Shown piece after piece: positions 1 through 10,171 of a stretch of DNA of 64,000 nucleotides. Origin of the DNA: Acinetobacter lwoffii. Lineage in GTDB: Bacteria > Pseudomonadota > Gammaproteobacteria > Pseudomonadales > Moraxellaceae. The notes beneath the pieces are model-generated. The model searched no databases. It was given only the letters and a program-made list of their open reading frames with translations, and had not been told where the DNA came from. The position numbers and the translations under genes were made by a program. Where the stretch lies: NCBI RefSeq assembly GCF_019343495.1, contig NZ_CP072549.1:1798001-1862000 (forward strand). The letters run 5' to 3'. Within the stretch, counting starts at the first letter, position 1. Each line of letters opens with the position of its first letter.

Positions 1-1504
1 CATTAAAGCTGGCCACAATTTCCGCCTGACCGATCGGAATCTCGATCATCTTTTGCTGGATATCGACGCCCAGTCCATTGCCACGCGGATAACGTACCGC
101 TGCCGGCCCTGGATACAAATACGCTGTATGCAGCATTTGACGGCATTCATTTTCGTCTTTCGGCGCCATGATCACGATATTCGGGATAGTACGCATATAG
201 GCATAGTCATAAGCACCGGCATGCGTCGGGCCATCTTCACCAACCAGACCGGCACGATCAATACCGAAAGTAACATCCAGATTCTGCAAAGCCACGTCAT
301 GTACCAGTTGATCATAACCGCGTTGCAGGAAAGTCGAGTAAATTGCAACCACCGGCTTCAAGCCTTCACAAGCCATACCGGCAGCCAAGGTAACCGCATG
401 CTGTTCGGCAATCGCGACATCAAAGAAACGTTCTGGATATTCTTTGGCAAATTTGACCATGCCTGAGCCTTCGCACATCGCAGGTGTGATTGCGAGCAAA
501 CGGGCATCTTGTGCCGCTTCATCGCAAAGCCATTGTCCAAATACATCCGAATATTTCGGTGCAGTATTGCTGGCGGCAACGGCGTTGATTTTGCTAATCG
601 CGTGATATTTGATTTGATCGGATTCTGCCGGAGCAAAGCCTTTGCCTTTTTTAGTATAGACATGAATCAGGCGTGGGCCTTTACGCTTTTTCAGCGCATT
701 AAAGACATGCACCAGCTGTTTGACATCATGACCATCGTACGGGCCAAAATAGTCAAAGCCAATGGCTTGGAATAAGTTATCTGCAGCATCGGTCGCTGCA
801 CTGTGCAAACGCGAGTTATACAACCATTCTGGATGTGGCTGTACATATGCCTCACCCTGCTCGGTAACATTAACGAACTCACCGCGCTCCCAAATGGCAG
901 CCAGATGTTTGGCAAAACCACCGGTACTGCAAGAAATCGACATATCATTGTCGTTCAGCACCACCATCAGATCAGCACTGTGTGCCACGGCATCATTCAA
1001 GGCTTCAAAAGCCATACCTGCCGTCATGGCGCCATCGCCAATAATCGATACCACCTCACACGGATTATTCTGGTAACGACGTGCCAGCGCCATACCCAGA
1101 CCAGCAGAAATCGCCGTCGAAGAATGCCCTACCCCAAAAGTATCAAACTCAGATTCTTCACGAGCCGGAAATGCAGCCAGACCGTCTTTGGCACGAATGG
1201 TGGTGAGCTGTTCACGACGACCAGTCAACACTTTATGCGGATAGGCCTGATGACCTACATCCCAGATCAGGCGATCATGTGGCGTATTAAAGCAATAGTG
1301 TAAGGCCACGGTGAGCTCAATTACACCGAGGTTGGCACCAAAATGTCCGCCACTTTGCCCGGCAGCATACAAAATGAATTGACGTAACTCATCCGCCACT
1401 TGTTCCAGCTGGCTTTGCTCGAGTGCACGCAGTTGCTCAGAATGATTGATCGCATCAAGCAACGGTGTTACAGGGCGTTGAGTTGGGATTTCTGTATACA
1501 GCAT
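1..1504 (-). CDS. dxs: 1-deoxy-D-xylulose-5-phosphate synthase, 5'-part (runs off the window)
   Basis: The enzyme condenses pyruvate and glyceraldehyde 3-phosphate to DXP, the first step of the MEP isoprenoid pathway, using thiamine diphosphate. The minus-strand frame is open from an ATG at 1502-1504 to the left edge and gives about 501 residues of an expected 620-640, so the C-terminal transketolase portion is missing. Visible family signatures are an N-terminal GHFGANLG segment, the ThDP-binding GDGAMTAG motif, and the pyrimidine-binding stretch around SEQHAV-type [13 protein letters not shown] with [13 protein letters not shown]. The pathway's last enzyme, ispH, lies in the same window at 54.6 kb but is not linked in an operon. 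Confidence 0.96.
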   Translation of the reverse strand, partial: MLYTEIPTQRPVTPLLDAINHSEQLRALEQSQLEQVADELRQFILYAAGQSGGHFGANLGVIELTVALHYCFNTPHDRLIWDVGHQAYPHKVLTGRREQLTTIRAKDGLAAFPAREESEFDTFGVGHSSTAISAGLGMALARRYQNNPCEVVSIIGDGAMTAGMAFEALNDAVAHSADLMVVLNDNDMSISCSTGGFAKHLAAIWERGEFVNVTEQGEAYVQPHPEWLYNSRLHSAATDAADNLFQAIGFDYFGPYDGHDVKQLVHVFNALKKRKGPRLIHVYTKKGKGFAPAESDQIKYHAISKINAVAASNTAPKYSDVFGQWLCDEAAQDARLLAITPAMCEGSGMVKFAKEYPERFFDVAIAEQHAVTLAAGMACEGLKPVVAIYSTFLQRGYDQLVHDVALQNLDVTFGIDRAGLVGEDGPTHAGAYDYAYMRTIPNIVIMAPKDENECRQMLHTAYLYPGPAAVRYPRGNGLGVDIQQKMIEIPIGQAEIVASFN

Positions 1505-1812
1505 ATTATGGCAAAGCCTTCTAAAGCCTGGCAAATCTAAAGCTAGGTCAATGGGGAGTACCCGATCATATAGCTGAATTGTAGCAGCTTCAATTCAGCT
1601 ACGCTTCTAGCGATGCAATATTAAACAATGATCTCGTCGGGGTGAAAAATTGCAGCCTACGATTATCCTGAATAATCTTACTATTTATCAACTATTATCG
1701 TTCGCTTTCTACAAAAAAGAAAATCTATTGCAGAATTTCGACTTTGCAATTCTACCAATATTCAAGCATTACGCTATACTTTAGCCAATTTCAGGATTTA
1801 ACGGGTTCAGCT
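1505..1812. other. Intergenic region between divergent dxs and ribA
   Basis: These 308 bases separate two divergently transcribed genes and should carry both promoters. I looked for an FMN-type riboswitch fold ahead of ribA and did not recognise one. An in-frame ATG at 1744 could extend ribA by 23 residues, but those residues do not look like the family. Confidence 0.5.
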
Positions 1813-2415
1813 GTGCCAATCGAATTTGTCGCAACGTCAAGATTACCTACCGCTCACGGTGAATTTAAAATTACTGTATTTCAAGACCCTAAGACTGGCG
1901 AAGAACATGTCGCACTTTCCAAAGGACTTGAAGAAGTATCAGATGAGCCGGTGGTGGTGCGTGTACATTCTGAATGTTTAACCGGTGACGCCTTTGCTTC
2001 ACTCAAATGCGACTGTGGCCCGCAATTGCAAGCGACTTTAAAACTGATCAATGAATTAGGCCGCGGGGTCATTCTGTATTTGCGTCAGGAAGGTCGTGGT
2101 ATTGGCCTGACCAATAAAATTCGCGCTTATGCCCTGCAAGATCAGGGACATGACACAGTAGATGCCAACCTGATGCTGAACCTACCGGCGGATGCACGCC
2201 AATACGACATGTGTAGCATTATGCTGGATCATTTACAGGTAAAATCGGTACGTCTCGTGACCAATAACCCTTCAAAAATAGAAGCCTTAAAAGCACAAGG
2301 CATTAATGTAGTCGATCGTGTACCGCTAACAGTAGGCTTAAACCCGTTTAATGAACAATATCTTAAGACCAAGCACGAACGCATGGCACATCTTTATCAA
2401 AAGGATGATTTTTAA
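1813..2415 (+). CDS. ribA: GTP cyclohydrolase II
   Basis: RibA opens the imidazole ring of GTP to give the first riboflavin intermediate, releasing formate and pyrophosphate. The 200-residue protein is the single-domain RibA form, not a RibBA fusion. It contains the zinc-binding pattern C-x10-C-x-C ([15 protein letters not shown]) and the following QEGRGIGL signature. I chose the GTG at 1813 because the product then begins [12 protein letters not shown], matching the usual RibA length and N-terminus; an upstream ATG at 1744 in the same frame adds residues with no family likeness. It stands alone, divergent from dxs and convergent with hemN. Confidence 0.93.
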   Translation: MPIEFVATSRLPTAHGEFKITVFQDPKTGEEHVALSKGLEEVSDEPVVVRVHSECLTGDAFASLKCDCGPQLQATLKLINELGRGVILYLRQEGRGIGLTNKIRAYALQDQGHDTVDANLMLNLPADARQYDMCSIMLDHLQVKSVRLVTNNPSKIEALKAQGINVVDRVPLTVGLNPFNEQYLKTKHERMAHLYQKDDF

Positions 2416-2451
2416 TATTTTTAAACTCCTTACCGCGTTATTTTAACTTCA

Positions 2452-2553
2452 TCCCTCCAAACCTCCCTTTCTTGCGCTTCGACTTAAAGCCATACTTAAG
2501 TCTTGCTCAGGGAGGCTTTCCCTCTTTTTCTTAAAAATGGGGTTAAGGGGAGA
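2452..2553. repeat. Nested inverted repeat between convergent ribA and hemN
   Basis: An outer pair CCTCCCT (2462-2468) / AGGGAGG (2509-2515) encloses an inner perfect pair GACTTAA (2481-2487) / TTAAGTC (2496-2502), followed by a pyrimidine/T-rich stretch. The arrangement folds into an extended hairpin at the 3' ends of both genes. It may be an intergenic repeat family or a degenerate bidirectional terminator; which one cannot be told from one copy. Confidence 0.5.
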
Positions 2554-3927
2554 TTAAATCGTCATGGAAAAAATCCGGTTCTCAGGCATCCGTCGTTTTA
2601 AACGTAAATCAAAAGCCATACAAATATTGCGTACAAATGGTTTCCCTTTCTCCAGAATCGTGACTGACGAGTCTGAAAATTGAATTAAACCATCCTGTGC
2701 CATTTCCTCAAGCTGTTCCAAAACCTCATCAATTTGAGGAAAACGTAGCTCGGAATTTTCCCATGAGGTGCTAAAGCTGCACATCAAATTTAGAATATGT
2801 TGCCGAATGATCAGATCTTCCTGATTTAAGACATGTCCTTTAAATACCGGAATTTCATTGCGCGTTAGGCATTCATAATATTCTTCAATGGTTTTCACAT
2901 TCTGGGCAAAGCTGTACCAGCTATCGCTGATTGAAGAAATCCCGAGTCCAATCATCACCTGGGTTTTAGAGGCGGTGTACCCCATAAAATTGCGGTGTAA
3001 TGTTCCTGCTTGAAAGGACTGGTACATCGCATCTTTTTCTAAGGCAAAATGATCCATGCCGATTTCATGATAACCATGCGCGAGCAACTTCTTTTTACCC
3101 GCTTCATAGCATTCCCGTTTGATTGCATCTTTGGGCACATCAGCATCTTTAAAGCCACGCTGACCATTGCCTTTAATCCAGGGCACATGTGCATAGCTAT
3201 ATAAAGCCAAACGGTCCGGCAAAAGCGAATTGGTTTGCTCAATAGTATTTAAGACATCATCCAGACTCTGAAAAGGCAGACCAAACACCAGATCATGAGA
3301 AATCGATTCATAGCCAATCTCACGTGCCCATTCGGTCACCTGTTTAACATGTGCATAAGGCTGAATCCGATGAATGGCTTTTTGCACTGTTTCATTATAA
3401 TCCTGCACCCCATAACTGACCCGACGAAAGCCCAGATCATACAATCCTTGCAAATGTTCACGTGTGGTATTGTTCGGGTGCCCTTCAAAACTGAATTCAT
3501 GTACAGGCGCTACGTCTACTTTGGCCAGAATGCCTTGAATCAGTTGAGCCAGATGCGCCATTGAAAAGAAAGTCGGTGTTCCCCCGCCCAAATGAATCTC
3601 TTTAATCAGAGGCTTTTCTTGTAATAGCTCACAATATAAATCCCATTCTTTCAGTACTGCCTGAATATAAGGCTGTTCAACTTCATGGCGTTTGGTCACG
3701 CGCTTGTGACAACCACAAAAAGTGCACAGGCTTTCGCAAAATGGCAGATGGATATACAGGCTCATGCCTTCGCTTTGATTGGATTCATTAAAAGACTTTT
3801 TTAGCGTTTGCTTCCATTGTTCCAGCGAGAAATTCTGCTCTTCCCAATACGGAACAGTGGGATAACTGGTATAGCGTGGCCCGGGAACATTATATTTTTG
3901 AATCAGGGAATTGACCTGTACCGACAT
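2554..3927 (-). CDS. hemN: Oxygen-independent coproporphyrinogen III oxidase
   Basis: This radical-SAM enzyme oxidatively decarboxylates coproporphyrinogen III to protoporphyrinogen IX without oxygen. The 457-residue length fits HemN. The iron-sulfur ligands are seen in the CX3CX2CXC pattern CESLCTFCGC near residue 60, followed by the GGGTPTF motif that binds SAM. I prefer the ATG at 3925-3927 because AAGGTGG lies about six bases before it; an ATG six codons upstream (3945) has no comparable site. It is divergent from hemF, which performs the same step with oxygen. The pair gives heme synthesis under both oxic and anoxic conditions. I see no convincing FNR site upstream. Confidence 0.95.
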   Translation of the reverse strand: MSVQVNSLIQKYNVPGPRYTSYPTVPYWEEQNFSLEQWKQTLKKSFNESNQSEGMSLYIHLPFCESLCTFCGCHKRVTKRHEVEQPYIQAVLKEWDLYCELLQEKPLIKEIHLGGGTPTFFSMAHLAQLIQGILAKVDVAPVHEFSFEGHPNNTTREHLQGLYDLGFRRVSYGVQDYNETVQKAIHRIQPYAHVKQVTEWAREIGYESISHDLVFGLPFQSLDDVLNTIEQTNSLLPDRLALYSYAHVPWIKGNGQRGFKDADVPKDAIKRECYEAGKKKLLAHGYHEIGMDHFALEKDAMYQSFQAGTLHRNFMGYTASKTQVMIGLGISSISDSWYSFAQNVKTIEEYYECLTRNEIPVFKGHVLNQEDLIIRQHILNLMCSFSTSWENSELRFPQIDEVLEQLEEMAQDGLIQFSDSSVTILEKGKPFVRNICMAFDLRLKRRMPENRIFSMTI

Positions 3928-4111
3928 GATACCCACCTTTACCATCGAAAAATGCTCAAGCCAATGAGCGCTTGGGAGTTATTGTGCTGAGCTTGAAAAA
4001 AGAATTCAACCTAGCCCTTTGGTCGGATTTAATGATGCATTCTGCTTACGAATCTTGAAATTTAAAGTCTCGGACGATCAACTGCATCACCAAATACACC
4101 TTAATCTTTGA

Positions 4112-5119
<1,008 letters not shown>

Positions 5120-5122
5120 TAC

Positions 5123-5152
5123 AAACGGCCCTCAAATAGAGGGCTGTTTTAA
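5123..5152 (+). terminator. Rho-independent terminator after hemF
   Basis: A GC-rich hairpin (ACGGCCCTC / GAGGGCTGT with a five-base AAATA loop) is followed by TTTTAATA directly after the hemF stop codon. Confidence 0.8.
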
Positions 5153-5253
5153 TAGATATATCCTCTATACTGCTGCATAGAAATACCTGATTTGATCGCG
5201 GCACCCTATCGCTACATCGATCATATTCCATTTGATGTCTAGTGAGAATAACA

Positions 5254-5460
5254 ATGCATAATCTTCAATTAAATCTACCTGTGTTGGCCTTTTGGCTTTT
5301 TCTGGCTCTCGCCATCAGTGCGATGAGTACCGCAATTTTGAGTCACAACCTGATTCTGGATGGCGCCGCTATTCTGGTGAGTATCCTGACTGGGTTTGGG
5401 GTTGTTCTCAGTATGGCGCTGATGTTTGCGGAACATATTATGGATATTTGTAGTTCCTAA
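5254..5460 (+). CDS. Small two-segment membrane protein of unknown function
   Basis: I do not recognise the family. The 68-residue product is almost entirely hydrophobic, with two predicted membrane segments of about 20 residues (roughly 8-28 and 38-60) joined by a short polar turn. An in-frame GTG at 5242 would add four residues; the ATG at 5254 is the simpler start. It sits between hemF and aroE with its own downstream terminator, so it appears to be a separate small unit. Nothing in the sequence indicates what it does. Confidence 0.65.
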   Translation: MHNLQLNLPVLAFWLFLALAISAMSTAILSHNLILDGAAILVSILTGFGVVLSMALMFAEHIMDICSS

Positions 5461-5489
5461 AATCCTAATAACTTAGCAGCAATTCAAAA

Positions 5490-5520
5490 TCACGCAGGCT
5501 TTAGTCCCTGCGCTTTTTCA
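5490..5520 (+). terminator. Rho-independent terminator before aroE
   Basis: CGCAGG (5493-5498) pairs with CCTGCG (5507-5512) and is followed by CTTTTTC. It ends the small-gene transcript and lies only about 40 bases ahead of the aroE start, so aroE needs either a promoter inside this stretch or read-through. Confidence 0.65.
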
Positions 5521-5559
5521 CGTATATTGATGGCCATTTCCGCACATGGACATTGTGAA

Positions 5560-6348
5560 ATGAGCAAAAAATTTGCCGTGATTGGTAACCCGATTGAACA
5601 ATCACGTTCTCCAGAATTGCACCACGCCTTTGCAGCCAAAACCGGGATCGACCTGAATTACACTAAACGTCTGACGCCACTAGATGGCTTTGAAGCCAAC
5701 ATTCAGGAGTTCTTTAGCAATGGCGGTAGTGGCATAAATGTCACCGTACCCTTTAAAGAACAGGCTTTTGCCCACTGTCAGGTACTGAGTGAACGAGCCA
5801 AAATTGCCAAAGCCGTGAATACGCTATGGATGGAAAATGGCATCCTGCATGGCGACAACACCGATGGTCAGGGACTGGTTGAAGCCATCCGTGCCTTGGA
5901 CTGGCCACTGGAAAATACAGATATTTTAATTATTGGTGCAGGCGGTGCCACGCGTGGTGTAATCTATCCCCTAGCCCAGGCAGGTGCGAAAAAAATCGTG
6001 ATCGCCAATCGTACCTTGGCACGTGCAGAACAACTGGTCGCTGATCTTCAGGATGCCGTACCGCAAGTCGAATTACAGGTAATTTCCCTAGATAATTTAG
6101 CCGGTAAATTTGATTTGGTGATTAATGCCACCTCTGCAAGCCTCAGCGGTGATGCTTTGGTTTTACCGGAAACGCTACAGTTTAAACGGGCCTATGAAAT
6201 GGCCTATGGCAAACCTTCTTCCTTTCTGGATCAGGCCAAGGCACGCGGTGTACCGACATCCGAAGGCTTTGGCATGTTGGTCGGTCAGGCAATTGAATCT
6301 TTTTACATCTGGAATGGTATCAAGCCGGATTTAAAAGAGTTTCTTTAA
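5560..6348 (+). CDS. aroE: Shikimate dehydrogenase
   Basis: AroE reduces 3-dehydroshikimate to shikimate with NADPH in aromatic amino-acid synthesis. The 262-residue product starts with the family N-terminus KFAVIGNPIEQSRSPELHH, contains the catalytic VPFKEQ lysine and NTDG aspartate, and has the glycine-rich NADPH loop GAGGATRGV near residue 128 and the NRT phosphate-binding triad. I chose the ATG at 5560; an upstream ATG at 5527 would add eleven residues that are not part of the fold. Confidence 0.96.
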   Translation: MSKKFAVIGNPIEQSRSPELHHAFAAKTGIDLNYTKRLTPLDGFEANIQEFFSNGGSGINVTVPFKEQAFAHCQVLSERAKIAKAVNTLWMENGILHGDNTDGQGLVEAIRALDWPLENTDILIIGAGGATRGVIYPLAQAGAKKIVIANRTLARAEQLVADLQDAVPQVELQVISLDNLAGKFDLVINATSASLSGDALVLPETLQFKRAYEMAYGKPSSFLDQAKARGVPTSEGFGMLVGQAIESFYIWNGIKPDLKEFL

Positions 6349-6746
6349 GCGTCCAATTTATCTCGATGAAATCAGTTCGGGTTGCAACTGCAACCCTTTA
6401 CTTCCCTCCTACTAATTTTTATAAGCTGAAAACCATGGATTGGTTTTAATGACATTTTAGAATGAGTTATTTTTCGACTTCAATCCGAGCACAGTTTATA
6501 CAAAAACATACTGGACAAATCACCTTTTAATTCATTAAAGTCCATTGATACAACAATTTTTTAATCTTCCTGTAATGTAAACGCCTAATGATGAAATTCG
6601 AGGATTTCATTCATTAGCCTCAAAAACCGATTCGCTTTTCTGACATTTTTATTCACTGAATTCATCAATGTTTTTTTATCCCGAATGTGAATAATCAAAG
6701 AATCGATACAGATAATCCAAAACTAATTTCAATCAGGATTAAACGC
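6349..6746. other. Long AT-rich region upstream of the acyl-CoA dehydrogenase
   Basis: About 400 bases without a gene. The one structured element is the inverted repeat at 6585-6615, listed separately. The rest is AT-rich promoter-like sequence with no recognisable coding frame. Confidence 0.5.
6585..6615. promoter_or_regulatory. Imperfect palindrome, possible operator of the acyl-CoA dehydrogenase gene
   Basis: CTAATGATGAAAT and ATTTCATTCATTAG are inverted copies that differ by one bulged base and are separated by TCGAGG. The size and symmetry resemble a binding site for a dimeric TetR- or GntR-type fatty-acid regulator. No T-run follows, so it is not a simple terminator. The assignment to a regulator is inference. 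Confidence 0.4.
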
Positions 6747-8570
6747 ATGCCAGCATATAAAGCCCCTTTACACGACATTCGCTTCCTTATGAATGAAGTG
6801 CTTGACTACCCTGCGCACTACCAGAATTTGTCGAATGGTGAATATGCCGATGCCGACACGGTAGATATGATCTTAGAAGGCGCTGCAGATTTCTGTGAAA
6901 ATGTACTGTCGCCGTTGAATCAAAGCGGTGATGAAGAAGGCTGTCATTTTGAAAATGGCGAAGTAAAAACACCGAAAGGCTTTAAAGAAGCTTACGACCA
7001 GTTCGTACAAGGTGGCTGGCAAGGTCTGTCTTATCCTGAAGAATTTGGTGGCCAAAACCTGCCAATGTCTTTAAACCTGATCAAATCGGAAATGATGGGG
7101 ACTGCAAACTGGTCATTCCAGATGTATCCGGGTTTAAGTGTGGGTTGTATCAACACTATCATGCAATATGGTACCGATGAGCAGAAAAACACGTATCTGC
7201 CTCACTTAGTTGCAGGAACTTGGGCGGGCACCATGTGTCTGACTGAGCCGCAATGTGGTACTGACTTGGGTCAAGTTAAGACCAAAGCAGAGCCGAAAGA
7301 AGATGGCAGCTATGCCATTTCAGGCACCAAAATCTTTATTTCCGCAGGTGAGCACGACCTGACTGAAAATATCGTACATATCGTACTGGCACGCCTTCCA
7401 GATGCGCCGCAAGGTACCAAAGGGATTTCTCTGTTTATCGTACCGAAATTTATTGCTGCTGCAGATGGCGGGATCGGCGAGCGTAATCCAGTGAACTGCG
7501 GTTCGATTGAACACAAAATGGGGATTCGCGCTTCAGCAACGGCTGTACTGAATTTTGACAATGCGACTGGCTACCTGATTGGCGAACCGAATAAAGGCTT
7601 GCACGCTATGTTCACCTTTATGAACACGGCGCGTATTGGTACTGCGATTCAGGGTATTTGTCATGCTGAACTGTCGTTCCAGGGTGCTTTACCTTATGCT
7701 AAAGAACGTATGTCAATGCGTGCCTTGTCTGGCAAAAAAGATCCAGAAAAAGTGGCGGATGCGATCATTCATCATGCCGATGTACGCCGTATGCTGTTGA
7801 CGCAAAAAGCCATTGCTGAAGGTGGCCGTGCCATGATTTATCATGCTGCGCAAATTGCCGACAACATGAATGATGCTTTGCTGCGTGGCGATACTGCTGC
7901 ATTTGAACAGCATGATGATCATTTGGGGTTCTATACTCCAATCCTGAAAGGCTTCCTGACCGAAATGGGCTATGAAGCATCAAATCACGGTATGCAAGTC
8001 TTCGGTGGCCATGGCTATATCAAAGAATGGGGCATGGAACAAATCGTACGTGATTCACGTATCTCTACCTTGTACGAGGGCACGACGGGCGTTCAGGCAC
8101 TGGATCTGATTGGCCGTAAAGTGCTGTTAACATCGAAAGGTAAAGTAATTCGTGATTACACTGCTGAAATCCTGAAATTCTGTGGTCAGCATGCACGGAA
8201 TAAATATATGCGCCGATTTGCCTGGGATTTAACCAAGCTATGTGCACAGTGGAATGCATTAACCGTACGTATCATGCTGGCAGCACGTAAGGACCGTGAC
8301 ATCGTCTCTTCTGCGTCAGTCGATTTCCTGATGTTCTCCGGTTATGTGATGATGGCGTACTTCTGGGCACAGCAAGCCGCAGTCGCTTCAGCCAAACTGG
8401 CTTCTGGCGATGGTGCGGAAGTTCCAGAATTCTATAAAGCAAAAATCAAAACTGCTGATTTCTACTTTGAACGTATCCTGCCACGTACCCAAGGTCACGC
8501 AGAAGCGATGGTGAATCCATCTAAAACCATGACGGCACTCGCTCCAGAACACTTTAGCTTTGACTATTAA
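6747..8570 (+). CDS. Large acyl-CoA dehydrogenase with C-terminal extension (DmdC/FadE-like group)
   Basis: The protein belongs to the FAD-dependent acyl-CoA dehydrogenases that make trans-2-enoyl-CoA. At 607 residues it is of the long class: an N-terminal helical domain, a middle beta domain with CLTEPQCGTDLG and the K-I-F-I-S-A-G-E segment, the C-terminal helical domain with the catalytic-type glutamate in LYEGTTGVQ, and then about 120 further residues. Members of this group are often annotated 3-methylmercaptopropionyl-CoA dehydrogenase, but the substrate cannot be told from the sequence. I chose the ATG at 6747, with AGGA upstream; an in-frame start 20 codons earlier gives an unconserved leader. 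Confidence 0.9.
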   Translation: MPAYKAPLHDIRFLMNEVLDYPAHYQNLSNGEYADADTVDMILEGAADFCENVLSPLNQSGDEEGCHFENGEVKTPKGFKEAYDQFVQGGWQGLSYPEEFGGQNLPMSLNLIKSEMMGTANWSFQMYPGLSVGCINTIMQYGTDEQKNTYLPHLVAGTWAGTMCLTEPQCGTDLGQVKTKAEPKEDGSYAISGTKIFISAGEHDLTENIVHIVLARLPDAPQGTKGISLFIVPKFIAAADGGIGERNPVNCGSIEHKMGIRASATAVLNFDNATGYLIGEPNKGLHAMFTFMNTARIGTAIQGICHAELSFQGALPYAKERMSMRALSGKKDPEKVADAIIHHADVRRMLLTQKAIAEGGRAMIYHAAQIADNMNDALLRGDTAAFEQHDDHLGFYTPILKGFLTEMGYEASNHGMQVFGGHGYIKEWGMEQIVRDSRISTLYEGTTGVQALDLIGRKVLLTSKGKVIRDYTAEILKFCGQHARNKYMRRFAWDLTKLCAQWNALTVRIMLAARKDRDIVSSASVDFLMFSGYVMMAYFWAQQAAVASAKLASGDGAEVPEFYKAKIKTADFYFERILPRTQGHAEAMVNPSKTMTALAPEHFSFDY

Positions 8571-8586
8571 GTTGTAAATTGAGTTA

Positions 8587-8611
8587 AAAAGAGCGCTTCG
8601 GCGCTCTTTTT
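8587..8611 (+). terminator. Rho-independent terminator after the acyl-CoA dehydrogenase
   Basis: GAGCGC and GCGCTC form a stem closed by a stable TTCG tetraloop, followed by TTTTTATT. Confidence 0.9.
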
Positions 8612-8741
8612 ATTGACGCAGACGCCCTTGTTTAACTTAAAAAACCTTTCTGGATAGAAAATATACAAATTTAATTTTATATTTTTCAACATCCTAATAA
8701 ATTAGCCAAATAAAACGCTTGTATATCTCAAAATAAGCGGT

Positions 8742-8891
8742 ATGATAATCCCAACTAGAAAAATTCTTGTTTTGGTTAGTCTTCTTTTAAGTATCGCAGT
8801 TTTAGTCATAAACCTTCGTATTACAGATCAAAAAGCTCCATCCTTTTTATTTTTCAAAGTTACAGTTAGTCATCTGAAATTTTGGCTATAA
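8742..8891 (+). CDS. Possible 49-codon membrane peptide ORF in the cold-shock leader
   Basis: An ATG-started frame of 49 codons begins MIIPTRK and continues with a strongly hydrophobic stretch of about 17 residues, then a polar tail. It ends 26 bases before the cold-shock start. No strong ribosome-binding site precedes it. It may be chance coding inside a long 5' leader or a real small membrane protein. Confidence 0.25.
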   Translation: MIIPTRKILVLVSLLLSIAVLVINLRITDQKAPSFLFFKVTVSHLKFWL

Positions 8892-8917
8892 ATTCATACG
8901 ATTCAATAGGTTATATT

Positions 8918-9127
8918 ATGTCTAATACAGTTAACGGTACAGTAAAATGGTTCAACGAAACTAAAGGTTTTGGTTTCATTCAACAAGAATCAGGTCCAGA
9001 CGTTTTTGCTCATTTCAGCGAAATCACTGGTTCAGGTTTCAAAACTTTAGTTGAAGGCCAAAAGGTTTCTTTCAGCGTAGCTCAAGGTCAAAAAGGCCCG
9101 ACAGCTGTAAATATCGTTGCTCTATAA
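8918..9127 (+). CDS. Cold-shock-domain RNA chaperone (CspA family)
   Basis: Cold-shock proteins bind single-stranded RNA and DNA and melt RNA secondary structure. The 69-residue product is a single cold-shock domain with RNP-1 (KGFGFIQ) and RNP-2 (VFAHFSEI) motifs and the N-terminal GTVKWFN strand. I chose the ATG at 8918 with AGG eight bases upstream rather than the track-long start at 8882. The more than 300 bases ahead of it leave room for the long 5' leader typical of csp genes; I cannot identify the leader's end. Confidence 0.95.
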   Translation: MSNTVNGTVKWFNETKGFGFIQQESGPDVFAHFSEITGSGFKTLVEGQKVSFSVAQGQKGPTAVNIVAL

Positions 9128-9146
9128 TTTAGAAGCAAGATATTGA

Positions 9147-9174
9147 AAAAAGCACTCTTAGAGTGCTTTTTTTG
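9147..9174. terminator. Bidirectional terminator between the cold-shock and HNH genes
   Basis: AAAAAAGCACTC and GAGTGCTTTTTTT pair around TTA. A-runs and T-runs flank both sides, so it can serve both convergent genes. Confidence 0.85.
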
Positions 9175-9204
9175 TGCCTATCATTTCTCTCATACCGCTC
9201 GCTT

Positions 9205-10149
9205 TTAAAGATCATTGGGTTGTTCTAAAAACCGGTGTGCTCTATGCCAGGCTAAAAATACCGGATCAGGGGCAAAACGTTTTGGTACGTCGATTCGTTT
9301 ACCGTGATAAAGTTTTAAATAGGCGTATAAACTCGCATCTTGCTTGGCTTGATTCGCAAGACACACTTTAAGCCCTTTATCTAGCGTGATAAATCCCTGA
9401 TCGAAAGCTTGATCCAATAAAGAAGATAAACAAATTCCATTACGCGGATTTCTTCTATGTACCTGATTTTCAGACCAAGGTACGATATGAGAAGCCACTA
9501 AAAAGGCTTTGGTCTTAATACCAGAGATCGCACATTGATATTGATAATTAAGTTTAACTTGTAAAGCAAATTCCTGGTGTGGCGAACCGCGAACTTTTAC
9601 ATTGGCATATTGATCTTCAACACTATAATCGAGGATTTCTTGACGTAAATGCGTATCTAACAAAGCATCCTGTTTTTCGCCTATTCCTGCTAATTTAAGT
9701 AATCGCCAAAAATCATCTGCCGTGATCTCATTCATGCCATATTGTTGAAAAAAATGTTCCCAAGTATTTCCGCGTGGTTTAAAAGTCCATTGAAAATCTT
9801 CCAAATCGGACTGCAGAATAGGATCTATAAAACGTATACCATCGATCACTTTCGCAAAGACCGGTTTGGTTCGGCGTTTTTGATGATTTTGAGGAATGGC
9901 AGTAGGTGCAATAATCTTGGCTATACGGCCTGCACCATAAAGATAGAATTGATTTTTAATTTCAGAGGCTTTTTGCGGTCGTCGATATAAAAAGAAATCC
10001 CCTTCCCTGACTCGATTATATTTAGACTGATCCCAATGATATTCTTTAAAGTCCCGATCTTCATAAACCAGATGATCACTTTTACTATCAAAAATAAAGA
10101 ATCGGGTATTAGTTAAATCCAGCTGTTGAAAATCCCATAATGTATCCAC
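9205..10149 (-). CDS. HNH endonuclease, possible modification-dependent restriction enzyme
   Basis: The C-terminal part (about residues 190-265) is an HNH domain of the restriction type: a CAISG segment, then ASHIVPW and NPRNGICLSSLLDQAFD supply the metal-binding and catalytic His/Asn residues. The N-terminal 120 residues are a separate domain with alternating strands (YNRVREGDFFLYRR, FYLYGAGRIAKI) that recall PUA/EVE-like modified-base readers; that likeness is inference. The 314-residue frame starts at a GTG (10147-10149) preceded by GGGTGGG. No methyltransferase lies beside it, which fits either a type IV-like nuclease or an orphan. The gene's upstream region is cut by an IS982 element 30 bases from the start, so its native promoter may be separated. 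Confidence 0.75.
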   Translation of the reverse strand: MDTLWDFQQLDLTNTRFFIFDSKSDHLVYEDRDFKEYHWDQSKYNRVREGDFFLYRRPQKASEIKNQFYLYGAGRIAKIIAPTAIPQNHQKRRTKPVFAKVIDGIRFIDPILQSDLEDFQWTFKPRGNTWEHFFQQYGMNEITADDFWRLLKLAGIGEKQDALLDTHLRQEILDYSVEDQYANVKVRGSPHQEFALQVKLNYQYQCAISGIKTKAFLVASHIVPWSENQVHRRNPRNGICLSSLLDQAFDQGFITLDKGLKVCLANQAKQDASLYAYLKLYHGKRIDVPKRFAPDPVFLAWHRAHRFLEQPNDL

Positions 10150-10171
10150 CTGCCCACCCTCTAGAAATTAT

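Noticed and set aside
1505..1812. FMN riboswitch ahead of ribA
   Set aside because: The conserved AGGGU/GGC helices of the RFN element were not found.
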